Of a DNA stretch of 64,000 nucleotides, positions 11,174-22,728 are shown piece after piece (the first letter of the stretch is position 1; the number at the start of each line of letters is the position of its first letter). The notes below the pieces were generated by a model that ran no database searches, was not told the origin of the DNA, and saw nothing but the letters and a program-made list of their open reading frames with translations. Source of the DNA: Capronia americana (taxonomy: Eukaryota; Ascomycota; Eurotiomycetes; Chaetothyriales; Herpotrichiellaceae); contig JADWQD010000012.1 in NCBI GenBank assembly GCA_016110215.1, positions 248,001 through 312,000 of the forward strand. The letters are read 5' to 3'. The position numbers were made by a program, and so were the translations under genes.

Positions 11174-12679
11174 ATGGACTCCCTTCCAACCGAACTTCGG
11201 CGCATGATATATGCTCAATGCGTGAACATCCGCGCATACGGACTGCTATATGTCAACAAACAGTGCCGCAATGAATTCATTCCCCTTCTTAAAGAGGACT
11301 TTGTCCTTGGCTTTCATATCGATCCTTCCTCCTCTACAACGGTCAATATCATCAGTCCCGACAACTCCGCTTGGGGAGGCCGCTTTGTTCTCGACGCCGC
11401 ATCACCGCACCCTGACTACAGTATTCTTGATTCGATGCCTATAGACCGATTCAAGGGAATTCGCATTCTAATCGATCCGCCAAGCATGGACGACCCAGGG
11501 CAAATTGTTCGAGGCTGGCTACAATCCAACGCCCTAGTTACGGCTTTGCTCCCTCGATGGGCGGACGCAGAGACTGTCCCTAGGACCGAGGAAGACATTT
11601 TCGTCCCAGATACACGATTGGAAACCCGACTGCCACCAATCACCATTCAGGTTCGAGACAGCAAGAAACAAAAATGGCATACCGAAGGGTCCTGGAACAG
11701 AAGTCTCTCCAGCTTTAGCGCCTGGGACCCTGTTCTGAGAACGGCACCAGAACACGAAAGAGCCTTATGTGATTTGGCAATTATATTGACACCCTTGGCA
11801 CGCCTTAGAAATGCTGACGCCGTTGCTCTCGAGCTGCCGTCCAACGCACCCGTGGAGAGCGGCTTTGACGACTTCAGAAATCGTCTCGTCAGCTTCGGAA
11901 CTCGAAAGAAATTGTTCGGTCTGGAGATGTCCAAGGAACTAGAATGGAACGATGAAGATATCCAGGCATGGGAGGATGCCCTACACGTATGGTTCGACTA
12001 CCTTCTCGACGACATGCGCGGGCCATCAGCAGCGCAACTACGGCGTGACCGGTTCAAGTACTGGTGTTCAGAGTATGAGTTTCAGATGGGTCGGCACATG
12101 CACGGCCTCTTTTGTAAGCCCGATTGGATTGGTGGCGCTTGGGGTAGCTTGGACGATGATCTTTTTGATCTTATCAAGAAAAGCTTTCACGACAGGTTCA
12201 TGAGTGCTCGCGAACACATCCTTGCCGCATACAGAGACACACTAAGAAGACATGGAAAATCGGTCTACATCTACTCGGACAAAGAAGTCGACTTTTGGTA
12301 CCATTACCACCAAGTGCTCAAGCTTCGACTGTGGCCCGAATTGGGCAATGACGAGACATTCTGGGAGGTCTCATATCCTACCGGGATCGAACCGAAGTCT
12401 CGAAATGACAACTGGGAAAATACCGAACAGATTGATCTTCTGCATCGCTTGGAACCCCCAGAGAGTACACGTGACATAACGGCATGCCAGACGTTTCCAC
12501 CAGAAATTGCAAGATGCAAACATTGCGATCAGGATCGATCGATGATAGAATCCGCTAAGCGCGCACAAAAAACGGTCCGAGATTATCTCTTCAACTTCTC
12601 GTCGCGCCCTGGGATTCCTTTGCTACTGGGACCTATTGAAGCCACTGAGCCTCGCACTGGGATCTCACTGGACGGATGA
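11174..12679 (+). CDS. F-box/2EXR-like protein
   Basis: Intronless 501-aa protein. The N-terminus MDSLPTELRRMIYAQCVN has the LPxELRxxIY signature of fungal F-box and 2EXR proteins, which usually link substrates to SCF ubiquitin ligases or have unknown roles. The remaining sequence is hydrophilic and rich in Trp, Asp and Arg, with no transmembrane segment. A CxxC pair (RCKHCDQDRS, about residues 451-454) lies near the C-terminus but without partner cysteines for a zinc site. The large inverted repeat ends 40 bp before the start codon. Fungal genomes carry many fast-evolving copies of this class; the specific target is unknown. Confidence 0.7.
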   Translation: MDSLPTELRRMIYAQCVNIRAYGLLYVNKQCRNEFIPLLKEDFVLGFHIDPSSSTTVNIISPDNSAWGGRFVLDAASPHPDYSILDSMPIDRFKGIRILIDPPSMDDPGQIVRGWLQSNALVTALLPRWADAETVPRTEEDIFVPDTRLETRLPPITIQVRDSKKQKWHTEGSWNRSLSSFSAWDPVLRTAPEHERALCDLAIILTPLARLRNADAVALELPSNAPVESGFDDFRNRLVSFGTRKKLFGLEMSKELEWNDEDIQAWEDALHVWFDYLLDDMRGPSAAQLRRDRFKYWCSEYEFQMGRHMHGLFCKPDWIGGAWGSLDDDLFDLIKKSFHDRFMSAREHILAAYRDTLRRHGKSVYIYSDKEVDFWYHYHQVLKLRLWPELGNDETFWEVSYPTGIEPKSRNDNWENTEQIDLLHRLEPPESTRDITACQTFPPEIARCKHCDQDRSMIESAKRAQKTVRDYLFNFSSRPGIPLLLGPIEATEPRTGISLDG

Positions 12680-13997
12680 CATCTGGCAGGACCCCATTGC
12701 TACCATCCCGTGCATTGAACTGATACCACACGACGTTTCTAGTAATGCGAGATTCCGAGTCTAGCATCGATTTCGACCAGATGGAGACTGATAAATACTA
12801 TCGAAGCGCTCCGACTCAACAATGAATAGCCAATCGCCAATGCTATGGAGCGTGGGATGGTTGTTCTTTATCGGATACAACATCCGGATCTCTTCGGCCT
12901 CCAGTCGATTTGCGTGCAAATTGGTTGTATGGATGTCGTCTGGAAGGAAGTTTACGATTTCTTCGCCTGAGTTGGTTGATACATGATGGACATCTTTTGA
13001 ATCGGAGGATGCGGCGGTTACTCGGGCTTCTCTGAAACTAGGGCCTCTGCCCAGGCCCCAAAGGCGAGGACCGCAATGCCCGAGTGTCCATGGCAGTGGC
13101 CATGAGAGAAGCCGAGCAACCATAGGTAATGTGCCGAAAAGCGACCGCACAGCCGTGGGGGGGTGCCATGAAGCCTACAAAGATATGGATCACGACATCT
13201 AGTGCGGCTGAAAGACCAAGCGATTTGTACTTCGGCTCTCGAGATAATGGCGGCTTGAATCTCGGCGGGCAACAAGTCAGGCGACGAATGATGAAGTCGG
13301 CCCTGCAATGACTCAGCACCATCGAGGAGACTCGCGTGGCACGCAGGAGAAGAGTACCTAAAAGAAGTAGAACACCTGCGCAGGGAACAGTGGAACTGCG
13401 TCCGCAAGTCGAAGATAGAGATGAAGATGCGATAAGCGGAAGGAGTCAGAACTCGACTTGTCATTTGAAGACTGCGTGTTTGTTGTCATGCCCAGGCAAG
13501 TCGATCTTCGTTTCTTTCACCCTTACAGTAGACGAGAGGATTGTTTTTGACTTCAGCCTTCGATCCTCCCACGATTTCAGTATTAGGAGAGATCTACGAG
13601 CGAGTGTCATAAATATCGTGTCCGTTGTCCCCAACTTCAGCCATCGGCCTCTAGAATGCAGTCACTAACTCCACAACCTGACCAGTAGTTGCATCTGACT
13701 ATGCCACGCCATTGCAACGTTCTGGCAGATGGCATGCAGAAGTGTACATACCATCGCCCAGCCAGTTATGCTGGACCAATCGCCGAAAGCAGTGCCTCCA
13801 TGTTGCCCTCCAGCTGACTGCTTGATACGCAGCTTGGAGGAAGATCTCTAGATCGTCTTCGGTGAGGAGGTGTCCTTTGAAAAGTAGCAGCGTGACGACC
13901 ATCAGGTTCTGCTTTATGCGGAGCTTTGAGGAGAGTGCGGCCGCGGTAGGCGATGGGCGAGCATCCTGGATTTCACGGGCTTGGGCCCTGCGAATGC
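12680..13997. other. Intergenic region with unresolved minus-strand frames
   Basis: Between the F-box-like gene and the 3' end of the BTB gene. An ATG-led minus frame of 148 codons (13464-13018) and an overlapping 129-codon frame (13150-12761) could be exons of an unrecognised gene. A plausible donor/acceptor pair (GTGTTC...TGCAG) lies near 13380-13310, but I could not build a convincing full model. Confidence 0.35.
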
Positions 13998-14886
13998 CTA
14001 CTCTTGCTCTGCATCTTCCGACACTCCGTCATCTTCCAGCTCGATCACTTCAGCTCGTACTGTGTCTATGGGTGAGCGCTAGGAACACCTGGTATTGGAA
14101 AGTTGGGACATGTACGAGGTACTCACCCATGTGTTTGGCTCGGACTTCACGACCACCGCCCCCGCCGCCGGTATGTTTGCCCGCTTCTCCTTCTCCTTGC
14201 ACACCGGCAATCTTCCACGGCGACAGATCGCTATCGCCATCGCCATCGCAGACACCAGTGTGGACGTGTGGATGGACAGGATCATCATCTCGAGCCAGGA
14301 TCGACGCTTTCGCCAGCGCTTGGCCGAACCTCATGTGCGCGTCAGCAAGGTCGCTCCACACCGAAACCTCCGAGGATCGTTCGACCCAGTACACCACATG
14401 CCGAACCAAGTAAGTCTCCAGACCGGGCAACTTGGCATCGTCAAAGAGCTCCTCGATGAACTGCCTGCTCGGAACGAATGGCTTCGTTGCGGTGAAGAAG
14501 CGTTGGATCTTGGCGACGGCGAGAACGCGCAGCCGGTCCATCATGAGCCGATCATCCATCTGGTAGACTTTCCACCAGAAGATATCTCCGGAGCAAACAT
14601 CTTCGTTCTTGAGGTAGGTGGTGACCCCGTCCGCGACCCGGCCAGAGTACAGCCAATCGTACACCAATTGGAATAATTGAGGGTCTTCGTTCGGGAGAGT
14701 GACTTCCTGCTCGGCGCCGACGATGAAATTGCTGCAGACTTCAGCCTGGACGAACTCTGAAGCCGCGCAGATAAGGTCCGTGTGGATTGTGAATTCCTCC
14801 TGCTGGTGTCCGACAAAGATTCTGACAACTTCATTGCCGTGCTTGACTTGGGGGGGTTGGATCGGTGCGACTTTGCCGAGCAACAT
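13998..14886 (-). CDS. BTB/POZ domain protein
   Basis: Two exons, 14886-14127 and 14059-13998, give 273 aa. The 67-nt intron (GTGAGT...CACAG) is needed: reading through adds an implausible tail, while splicing yields the acidic end VIELEDDGVSEDAEQE. The BTB fold is seen at about residues 18-90: VRIFVGHQQEEFTIHTDLIC, then a strand with NEDPQLFQLVYDWLYSGRV. BTB proteins dimerise and often serve as Cul3 adaptors. Fungal members of this short type lack Kelch or zinc-finger domains, as here. A Gly run (residues about 239-246) is low complexity. The substrate is unknown. The upstream open frame contains no better ATG. Confidence 0.85.
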
Positions 14887-15274
14887 GTTGGGACGGGCGA
14901 CGGAGGGACTGTGAGATTCGTAGGTAGAAGGGACAGGGAGGAACAAACTTCTTAAGATAGATGGGGAAACACAGTGAAGCCGGCGAGAAAATCGAGGCGC
15001 AATTGAGACAGTGACAAAAATGTCAGGTTCTGAGATCAGGCTGCTGCCAAGTTGATGGACAAGATCTTCGGGAAGAACTGAAAGAAAAATTGATCGCAGG
15101 CAGACTGTGGACTGAGGCACCAAGTGAAGAACATGAACAATTCTGCCACTCCTTCAGTTCAGTTACATTGAACACCAAGGACAAAAGTGAAATGCCAAGT
15201 GGTATACCAATCAGTCCAAGCATGGCCCGAAGACCTCATCCCCGTGTCGTAGTTTTTGCAAGTTCAACCTCAAC
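14887..15274. other. Intergenic promoter region
   Basis: 5' flank of the BTB gene and 3' flank of the PLAC8 gene. No gene seen. Confidence 0.5.
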
Positions 15275-16041
15275 TCACGGATAAGTCATCTGCCCCGGGC
15301 TATTATACGGCTGCTTTGTTTTCGGATCCATTCCAGTGGTCCTCACAATTGCTTCCTTCTCCTCCTGGATCAGGGTACAGCATCCACACCAACAACTCGA
15401 GCAGAAATCGCCGAAGCTGCTACCCTCAATGCCGTATCTTTCTCGAGTCGAGCCTCTGTTGATGCACTGTAGAATGCAGGGAACGCCGACGCACATTAGA
15501 GCGTAGAAGGCGCAGCACTATGGGATACAATGTCAGTATGACCCGAGTGGAGCATCGGTAGCACGAAGGAAAGGCGGCTTTCAGTCGCATGGCATTGATT
15601 CCAGCTTGTGAATGTCTCTTATTGGACAGATCGAGCTTCACTCGGGGTGGCGGGCGACGAAAGACGTTCCTTTACCGCTGTAGGAGCGGCATCATTCAGT
15701 GACAAGTCGCCACTTCCTGGTTGGGCCGGTTGCCACAGTAAAGAGACAATTGTAGAAGAGTCACCTACCGATCCGTTGCAACCGCTGGATTCATGATCGC
15801 CCTTGTAGCGATCTTGCGTCTTGCCGTAGAGAATACACGGGCACCAACATCCTAGACAGCCTTCTCCGTGAGATCGCGTCAGCAAATCATGGTTCTCCTC
15901 GAGAGTTCCGGCTGGCGACTTACAGGTGCCGAACGGTGAGAAACAGTCAAAGAGGCCGAAAGACCATTTTCCTCCAGCACCAGCAGGGTAAGCTCCAGCT
16001 GCACCATTCGTAGGCTTTTCCATTCCGTTAGGCTGTGCCAT
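15275..16041 (-). CDS. PLAC8 family cysteine-rich protein
   Basis: Exons 16041-15769 and 15517-15275 give 171 aa; the intron is unusually long for this window (251 nt, GTAGGT...CATAG). PLAC8 features are clear: KWSFGLFDCFSPFGTC near residues 26-41, then CLGCWCPCILYGKTQ, a hydrophobic helix with ALMCVGVPCILQC, and a final block FCSSCWCGCCTLIQEEKE. In plants and fungi such proteins sit in the plasma membrane and affect cell size, cadmium or calcium handling. The N-terminus is Gly/Ala/Pro-rich. Exact role unknown; family assignment is firm. Confidence 0.9.
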
Positions 16042-17752
16042 TGTAAATTGACCTGAGGAGTTCTTGAGAGAGTGAAAGAATCAAAATGTTAAACAGGGTG
16101 AAGGGAACAATGGCGACAATGAACAAAAGAGAGAGAGGTGGAAAAGAATGGTCAATTGGGAGTAGGTGGAAACGAGTTGGCTATATCACAACTGAAAGGT
16201 CAATTTGACCTATAAAAGGCTCCCACTCGTGTCAGGTTTTGGGAGTCCTAGCGTTGTCCTTCGCGAAAGAAGCTTGGGCTTCAGCTGAAAGTTATGGTTT
16301 CGCCCCAGTGACAACCGGTGGTTGTAACTCGTACAGTTGGCACGGATGAAGACTGCATGGTTGTCAGCGATCCTGCCCCCTGATGCTTTTCAAGGCCATC
16401 ATCCGGTAAACATAATTGGCTGATGAAGGTTTGGCAGACTCGGATGGAGCTTAGGAGGAGCGCACAGGGCTGGAAAAAGGGTCCTTGAGTTTTGGAGGCT
16501 GGGCCGCACGGGGTTTCAGCAGGCTGAATTCGGATTACCTAACACAGTACCACAGCACGAACCCGGTCGTGTCCTGAAGGACTCAACACGACTCAGATTG
16601 ATAAACGGGCCAGAACGATCCATCATGAGTGGACAGATGGCGTGACATGTTGCTCAAACACGAAGGGTGGAAATTGAAGGAAGACGTGTCCCATGGTTGA
16701 TGCTGGAATTTCCCGGGGGTGGCCCGAGCTGATTCGAATTGGCGACACTTAAGATCTCGGCCCACTGCATACCTCGTCCTTTGTCGAGGTCAAAAGCTGT
16801 CTCTTCGTGTCGCAATCAGGAAGCCAAATCAAATGTGTTGAATATTTGGAAAGGAACGATTACGAGTTCGCCTTGGGTACTTGCGTTTCTTCAGCCCGTG
16901 GCAAAATGTTGCTATGCCCACGCCCGCAGTCTTCATGTGACCCGAGTCACAACACGAAAGCGCCTGATACTATCGCATCCCATGCCGTGCGTCGTCAAGT
17001 GAAACTGAGGTGAAGGCCAAGGGTTTGCAGCTTTGAGGTCGGAAGGGATCTTCCTCAGTCTAGCCAAACACCCCATTTTGGGGCCAAATCCTCCTTGCAT
17101 CTCAAATAGGGGCGCGGAGATCAGAAGTTCATTTGGCGGTGCTGAGCCGCGCGGACTCGACCTTTCCTAGAATTGAAGCGACTGTCGACCGGATTTGGAG
17201 CATATATGACCAGATAGGAAGATCACTTTCGCCAGATCCACAGCGGATGTCGATGCTCCAGTGACAATTTCATGTGATTCATTTTCCGCTAGTAGTCATT
17301 TTCAACGGATTTTGCGTCGCGTAATTCCTTCGACATCAATGTCAATGCTGTTGCATCCTCTTAGTCCATCCTTCGTATTGCCGGAAGCTCGCATCGAAAA
17401 TAATGTTGTCGAGGTCTCCCAGAGGGCTCTTGAGGCTTCCACTTGCTTGCAGCGCGATTTCCTGGGACCTTTTACCAGCCGTAACCGGCGGTGCCCCCAT
17501 CATCTCTTATCCCAAGAGTGCGTCATAGTACATGCAGGATAACCCAGGTGAGCGCTTTTCGAAGTTCGAGATGCATCAAGACCGCAACAGCCGTACGCTG
17601 GGTGATGACAACTTGTAAGTTGGAGTTTTGCATACCACACTGAGAGAAAGGTGAGCAGGTTGCCCTTGTCCTCCTTTTCCTGCGATCAAAGCAGATCTTG
17701 TCAGGCGCCACTGAGTCTCGTGTGGAGGCGTTCATGCATTAATGACCAGAGG
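16042..17752. other. Intergenic region
   Basis: 1.7 kb between PLAC8 and RPC9. Frames on both strands are under 100 codons, overlap and carry no domain. Nothing supported. Confidence 0.45.
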
Positions 17753-18476
17753 TCATGTTGAATCCATAGCGTCTTCCGTCACGCCTGCATCGCCATTCGT
17801 TGAAGCGTGTATCGACTGGGCCCGCTCATATTCCTCCCTGATAGTTTGGACTATCTTCTGAATTCGTTCTTGTCCATCATCACCGGGAAATCGTTCCTCC
17901 AACTCTTCGATCACGCAAGAAAGCAGTTCCATGTCGGAAGGTTGGTATTCGGCTTCGTCCTGCCCCACGGGACTTGGTTGCTCGTGTTCCTCAGAGGTAC
18001 CAGTATTGTCGTTTGCAGTAGTAGACTCTATTGAATCGCTGACAGCGTTAACATCGCCATCTTGATCTCCGTTCATTAATGGCTGCTGTTCGTATCCCCT
18101 TGCCAGTCCAACTCCCAGATTGACCATCATGTACGCTTCCGTCTTCGACAACCCAAACGTGCGCAACTTACGCACCACAGTATCTATGAATGTCTCCGGT
18201 GGAGGGTATTTGGCAATGTACGGGACTGTGCCGGAGATGTAATCCTGAAAATCCTCTCGTACGCGCTGATAGCCCTTCAAATTGACAGGCGTGTAGGAGC
18301 CGATCTTCTTTGGGGTTGACCGGGGCGGATTCTGAAGAAGGAACGTATGGACTTCTGAGGTTGTCAGGAGGGCGGATTGAGGATCGAGGACCTGAATTGC
18401 ATGTACAGTCAGAGCGATTGTCCTTCGCAGGATGGTGGTGTACCCATGGCTGGTTACGCGTGTAATGTACCTTCAT
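17753..18476 (-). CDS. RPC9: RNA polymerase III subunit RPC9 (C17)
   Basis: Stalk subunit of RNA polymerase III, pairing with Rpc25 (C25), needed for initiation on tRNA and 5S genes. Exon 1 is only six nucleotides (ATGAAG, 18476-18471); exon 2 runs 18391-17753, giving 214 aa beginning MKVLDPQSALLTTSEVHTFL. The Rpb4/RPC9 fold is seen in the helical core, including the motif LRTFGLSKTEAYMMVNLGV that ends in the conserved NLxP/NLG segment. Between it and the final helices (MELLSCVIEELEERFPG) there is an acidic insert of about 60 residues, which makes the protein longer than yeast Rpc17 (161 aa). The tiny first exon is supported by a clean GTACAT donor and TTCAG acceptor and by the family N-terminus. 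Confidence 0.9.
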
Positions 18477-19214
18477 TTTGTTCGGTGCTGCGACTTACTG
18501 CCGCTTCAACTGCTGGGCAAATCTAGGCAAGGTCTCCTCTCAAGCATACACGATCTGTCTGAAAGCTGCATAGACATGAAGGAGGTAGAGGGTGAAATCA
18601 CATAGAGAGTAAGAACGAACGAACGCATATCTCAGTCGGTGCGGAGAAAAATTAATGGAATCGCACCTGCTGCGGGCTGTGCGGGGTGACTTTGTACCGA
18701 AGTTCACCCGTGTTAGCACTTTCCTGCACTTTCGAGTCGTCAGTCACCGAGAGAGTTGGGTGAAGAGTAGAGTGAGAGCAGGTGAGAGTCAGCTGATACT
18801 GTAATGTGTTGGGTGCACCCAGGCCTACAGTACGATTGAAATAAGCCTGAAGGTTCTACTGACATTGAGAGTGTTGCTCAAACCACTCGAGAACAACCCA
18901 ACCGTGTATTTGGCGATGGCTGCTGCGAAAGGAGCTCTCAACTGTTATTTAACCACGAAGAGCAATGTCAACATATGGGCAGGTTTGTGTAGGAGGGTAT
19001 CCGTTGGACAGTGCTTCAATTCAGCTATGCAAGCAACGAGCTGTCCATTAACGGCAGTAGCGGTGGGCCAACACGATCAGTGCTAACCTTCATGTCCATA
19101 GATTGTACATTTCTTTCGTTCGGGCCCATGTTTTGAAACTCCATACCCCGACGCCATGCACCAAGCAGAAACACACGAAATAAGTGAACAAGATGAAGAG
19201 TGAGAGAAGAATGC
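18477..19214. other. Intergenic promoter region
   Basis: 5' flank of RPC9 and 3' flank of NOP58. No gene seen. Confidence 0.5.
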
Positions 19215-21218
19215 TCATGCCTTCTCCTTCCGCTTCTTCTTCTTGTCGGCCTTCGGCGTCTCTGCATCCTCACCCGTCCTCTTCCTCTTCTTGCTCCCTT
19301 CAACCTCCCCGTTTGTCTTGGCCGAGTTCGCCTTCTCCGCCGCCTTCCTCAACTTCTTGATATCCTTTTTACTGATCGCACTCGCATTGCCATCCTCATC
19401 GAAATGGATCTCCCCCCGGACAAGTTTCCTCTTGTATCTTTCTACACTCAAGCCACACTGCTTAGCAAACTTCGCGACATCCGCACCAGATTGATCCGCT
19501 GTTGCCGCATTCTCTACCTGTACCTTCTTTTCTTTCTTGGCGGCTTTGCGGGCGGCCTTTTCGGCCGCTTTGCGCTCCTTTTCGGATTTGCGGGCTTCGC
19601 CCTTTGATACGGCAGGTGACAAGCCATTCACACCGTTGATTGAGGATGGGACGATGGCGTCGACCTCGGCTTGAGTTATGGGTTCGTCGGGTTCGGATTC
19701 GTCGTCCATGTCCTCATCCTCATCCTCGTCCTCTTCTTGCCTCACACCAGAGCCAAGGTCTTCGGGTTCGGCAACCTCTTCGATGAGTTTCTTGGGCTCC
19801 TCCTTGCTCTTCTTCGCCTTCTTGGTTTTCTTTTCCTCTTTGGCCGGAGCTTCGTCGCCAGATAGACCATCAGCGTCGGGGTTGTACTTCCGTGCTTCCT
19901 TGATTTCCCATTTCTTCGGCTGCGGGGTGGCTGAAACGCCGTTTGGTGCGATGGCAACTCCTCGAGGCTTGAGGGCTTTGCCTTCCATGCCGGCTAGTTT
20001 GCGCTCAAGATATGCGCGTGAAGACAGGCCTAGGGCGGCCTTCTCATCTTCAGGGATGTTGGCTTCGTCATCGCCCCAATCTTGTAGAGCGTCGACTCTC
20101 AGACCGAGGGCAGCTTTTGCGGCGAGCACTCTGGCCATTTTGCCCTTGTTCTTGCCCGAGGCTTGGCCGATGAGGGAGGCGTGGTAGATGAGGCCGTATT
20201 TGGGGGTGTCGTGCTTTGTCTTCAGCGCACGGAAGAGGGCCTTTTCGGCGCCGAGGATCTGGATCGTGCTGGCCGGGCTCTTGGAAAGATTCATTAAGCT
20301 TCCGGCGTGGGCGATGAGTCTGGCACCGACCAGTTCACCCACGAGTGTTGTGAGGTTGGGTGCAATGGCGGTCATCCGTGCCGACAGGTAGCTTGCCAAT
20401 TGCGTTCTGTATTCTGTGAACTGCACGACCTGCTCAGCCAGATTCTGTATGTTCTCCAGATCCTCATCTGTGATTTCTGTGCCCATCGACCTGTCTGCTG
20501 CGGCCTTGACAGCGGCTTCAATCTCCTCCGGTAGGATTTCCGCAAGATCGCATGTCTCCCAATTTGTGCGCATGCCCATTTTTAGGACGACTTTCGCGTA
20601 CGCGAGGTTGTCGTTCAGGATCTTTGCCATTTCAGGGAAATGCCAACCGTACCACTCTTTGACTCGCATCGCGTATGTGTTCAGCTCTTTGTCCAGATCG
20701 TCGAGGAGCCCTATCGCCTGTACGATCATGACATCGATCTTGTCCGGCGAGAATTTCAGTTTGTATCGGGCGAGAGAGTGTGAGAGACCCAAGGACATGG
20801 TCTTGACATCTTCCGGCAACAGCCCAGGTATGAGCGACGGTAGATGTTCTCGAATGGCTCGATAGAGGTCCGCTGTGGTCGAATCTGCTACAGCCTTGAT
20901 CTCCAGACCCGGGATCTTGCCAATCGCATTCCCCAGCTTCGGGTCTGCAACCGCGAGCGAAATCTTTTTCTCATCCTTCAGACTATTCAGCAGTGAGGAT
21001 AATGTGGGTGTGACCTTTCCCTCCACAATGGCCGCCGCTTCTTCCAATGCGGCTGCAGCGCTATCGAACTTTTGGAATTCCTTCAGCTTCAACTGCGAGG
21101 TCACATTTTCGACGCTGGTCAGTTCGGACGCGAGGTCGTCCCGCTTGAGGAGCTTTTTGTCTTTGGCTTTGAGGAGGGCGTAACCCGCCGAGGTTTCGGT
21201 AAGGATGAGGAGCGTCAT
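19215..21218 (-). CDS. NOP58: Box C/D snoRNP core protein Nop58
   Basis: Nucleolar scaffold of box C/D snoRNPs with Nop56, fibrillarin and Snu13, required for 2'-O-methylation and pre-rRNA processing. Intronless, 667 aa, starting MTLLILTETSAGYALLKAK, the canonical NOP5 N-terminus. Order: NOP5NT domain (about 1-65), coiled-coil dimerisation region, then the Nop (NOSIC plus Nop) domain including SKSPASTIQILGAEKALFRALKT. The C-terminal third is low complexity: acidic DEDEDEDMDDE run and many KKxK clusters ending KKKKRKEKA, serving as nucleolar localisation signals. It is longer than yeast Nop58 (511 aa) because of this tail. A segment near residues 575-620 (CGLSVERYKRKLVRGEIHFDEDG) is not low complexity and may be a lineage-specific module. 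Confidence 0.97.
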   Translation of the reverse strand: MTLLILTETSAGYALLKAKDKKLLKRDDLASELTSVENVTSQLKLKEFQKFDSAAAALEEAAAIVEGKVTPTLSSLLNSLKDEKKISLAVADPKLGNAIGKIPGLEIKAVADSTTADLYRAIREHLPSLIPGLLPEDVKTMSLGLSHSLARYKLKFSPDKIDVMIVQAIGLLDDLDKELNTYAMRVKEWYGWHFPEMAKILNDNLAYAKVVLKMGMRTNWETCDLAEILPEEIEAAVKAAADRSMGTEITDEDLENIQNLAEQVVQFTEYRTQLASYLSARMTAIAPNLTTLVGELVGARLIAHAGSLMNLSKSPASTIQILGAEKALFRALKTKHDTPKYGLIYHASLIGQASGKNKGKMARVLAAKAALGLRVDALQDWGDDEANIPEDEKAALGLSSRAYLERKLAGMEGKALKPRGVAIAPNGVSATPQPKKWEIKEARKYNPDADGLSGDEAPAKEEKKTKKAKKSKEEPKKLIEEVAEPEDLGSGVRQEEDEDEDEDMDDESEPDEPITQAEVDAIVPSSINGVNGLSPAVSKGEARKSEKERKAAEKAARKAAKKEKKVQVENAATADQSGADVAKFAKQCGLSVERYKRKLVRGEIHFDEDGNASAISKKDIKKLRKAAEKANSAKTNGEVEGSKKRKRTGEDAETPKADKKKKRKEKA

Positions 21219-22728
21219 ATTGAATATGCGCCGGGCGGACGCTCGGCTAACAGTTGGTGAGATACTGCGATATTCGATATGGTCTTGTGAAGAATATCGT
21301 TGCTACTGGAAAAGCTCTCCAAAATTTCTTTGCGGAGCGCATCCACTTAGAACGCCAAGAGTGAAAACTGCTCTCGTGCAGGCCTGTGCTCCCCCCGAGG
21401 GGGCCGATGACATTGGCGATGATTGGTCACCAAGGTTAACAATAAGGACGACCAATGGAAACTCTAGATGGAAGGTGTCAGCATGTGCCTCGTCACCTCG
21501 TACGATGCGAAAGAAACCTCCTCGCTTTCGCTGGGTGTGATCCCCTCGAACAATTTCGCAATGTACGCATAAATGCTCAACAAACCGAGATTCGAGCAAC
21601 GGCTCAACCTGATGTAAAGATCGCCCTAGGTGCGAGAGCTTCACACGAGTCTCTCACTCACGGAGACCTTCGAAACAATGTGCGCTGACCGCCAACGAGC
21701 CCCTTGACCTCTCCCCTCGCCCCTGTAGTGCCTGAGCAACAGTGTTAATCTCATGCCCGGTCAAAGTTACTGACAGCAGGTGTCTTGGTGTACCACACCA
21801 TACCTCATCTGTCCGTCGTCGAATGTTGGTCGATTCGCGCGGAAATAGCGGACAGCGGTCCTTTGGATCACGATATGGCAGCATAGACGACGGACAACCA
21901 CAAACATTCGTACAATACTTTGTCCCATCGGATCGATATCCGAGCTGTCTATGTATCGAATCAAAGTTGTAGCAGAATGCAAACTGATGCTCTAGGCCGA
22001 GGAAATGGATTCTGGTAGTTTCGACCCATTGCCGAAATCATGCCGTCGAGAAGCCAAATACTGGTATTAATGCACGAGGACAGAGGGAATGGTTTGAAGG
22101 TAAACTTGGACTGCTAAAATGTCTTTGACTGATTGATGTCAGCTCTGTTTAGCAACCTGAAGGTGGTGGAAGTTGAAGTACCTGGTAGGTTTTTCACCAC
22201 ATGGGATATCTCATCACAACCAGATATGGATTACATCGACTGTGCTTAACCAACCCACCTCTTCCTGCTCGTGGCACAACAAGACGCCGCAGCCCTTGCG
22301 TAGGGTTGAAAGCAGCGCGATGCTCCTCTTGGAGACAAGGGCGTTGACGAGGTGGTCAATATCGATGTCGCCCTGATAGCGAGTCTTCCGCTCAACCAGG
22401 GCCAGAAAAGGACTGTCTACCGACATGGAGGGAAATTTCGGTCGCACAAGGTCTGAGGAGGATCCACAACGACAAGAAAGGGGAAGGATACCAACGGTCA
22501 CGGATGGCATTGACACAATCCTCGCAATAGGGGTTTATGGCGGAGCCCAAGACACGGGATGGGCCACGCCACGATGAGAAGAGACCGGTATCTGGATCAT
22601 GCTCATGGGCAAACCCTTGCAGAGAGATGTAAGAAAATATAGTAGAAGAAGAGCCGGCTAATCCGGTGAGCAACTAGCGATTCACCTGGCCACTGTCGCT
22701 ACCCCCCAGCGATCATCGAGACGGGAGA
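21219..22728. other. Intergenic region with weak minus-strand coding hints
   Basis: 5' flank of NOP58 (to about 21700) followed by minus frames at 22214-22516 and 22392-22673. The first has protein-like composition (a segment with LVERKTRYQGDIDIDHLV), but no ATG-led, splice-consistent model could be made. Confidence 0.35.

Noticed and set aside
19678..20187. 169-codon plus-strand Ser-rich frame
   Set aside because: Antisense of the acidic and Lys-rich tail of NOP58; the Ser runs are simply the complement of Asp/Glu codons.
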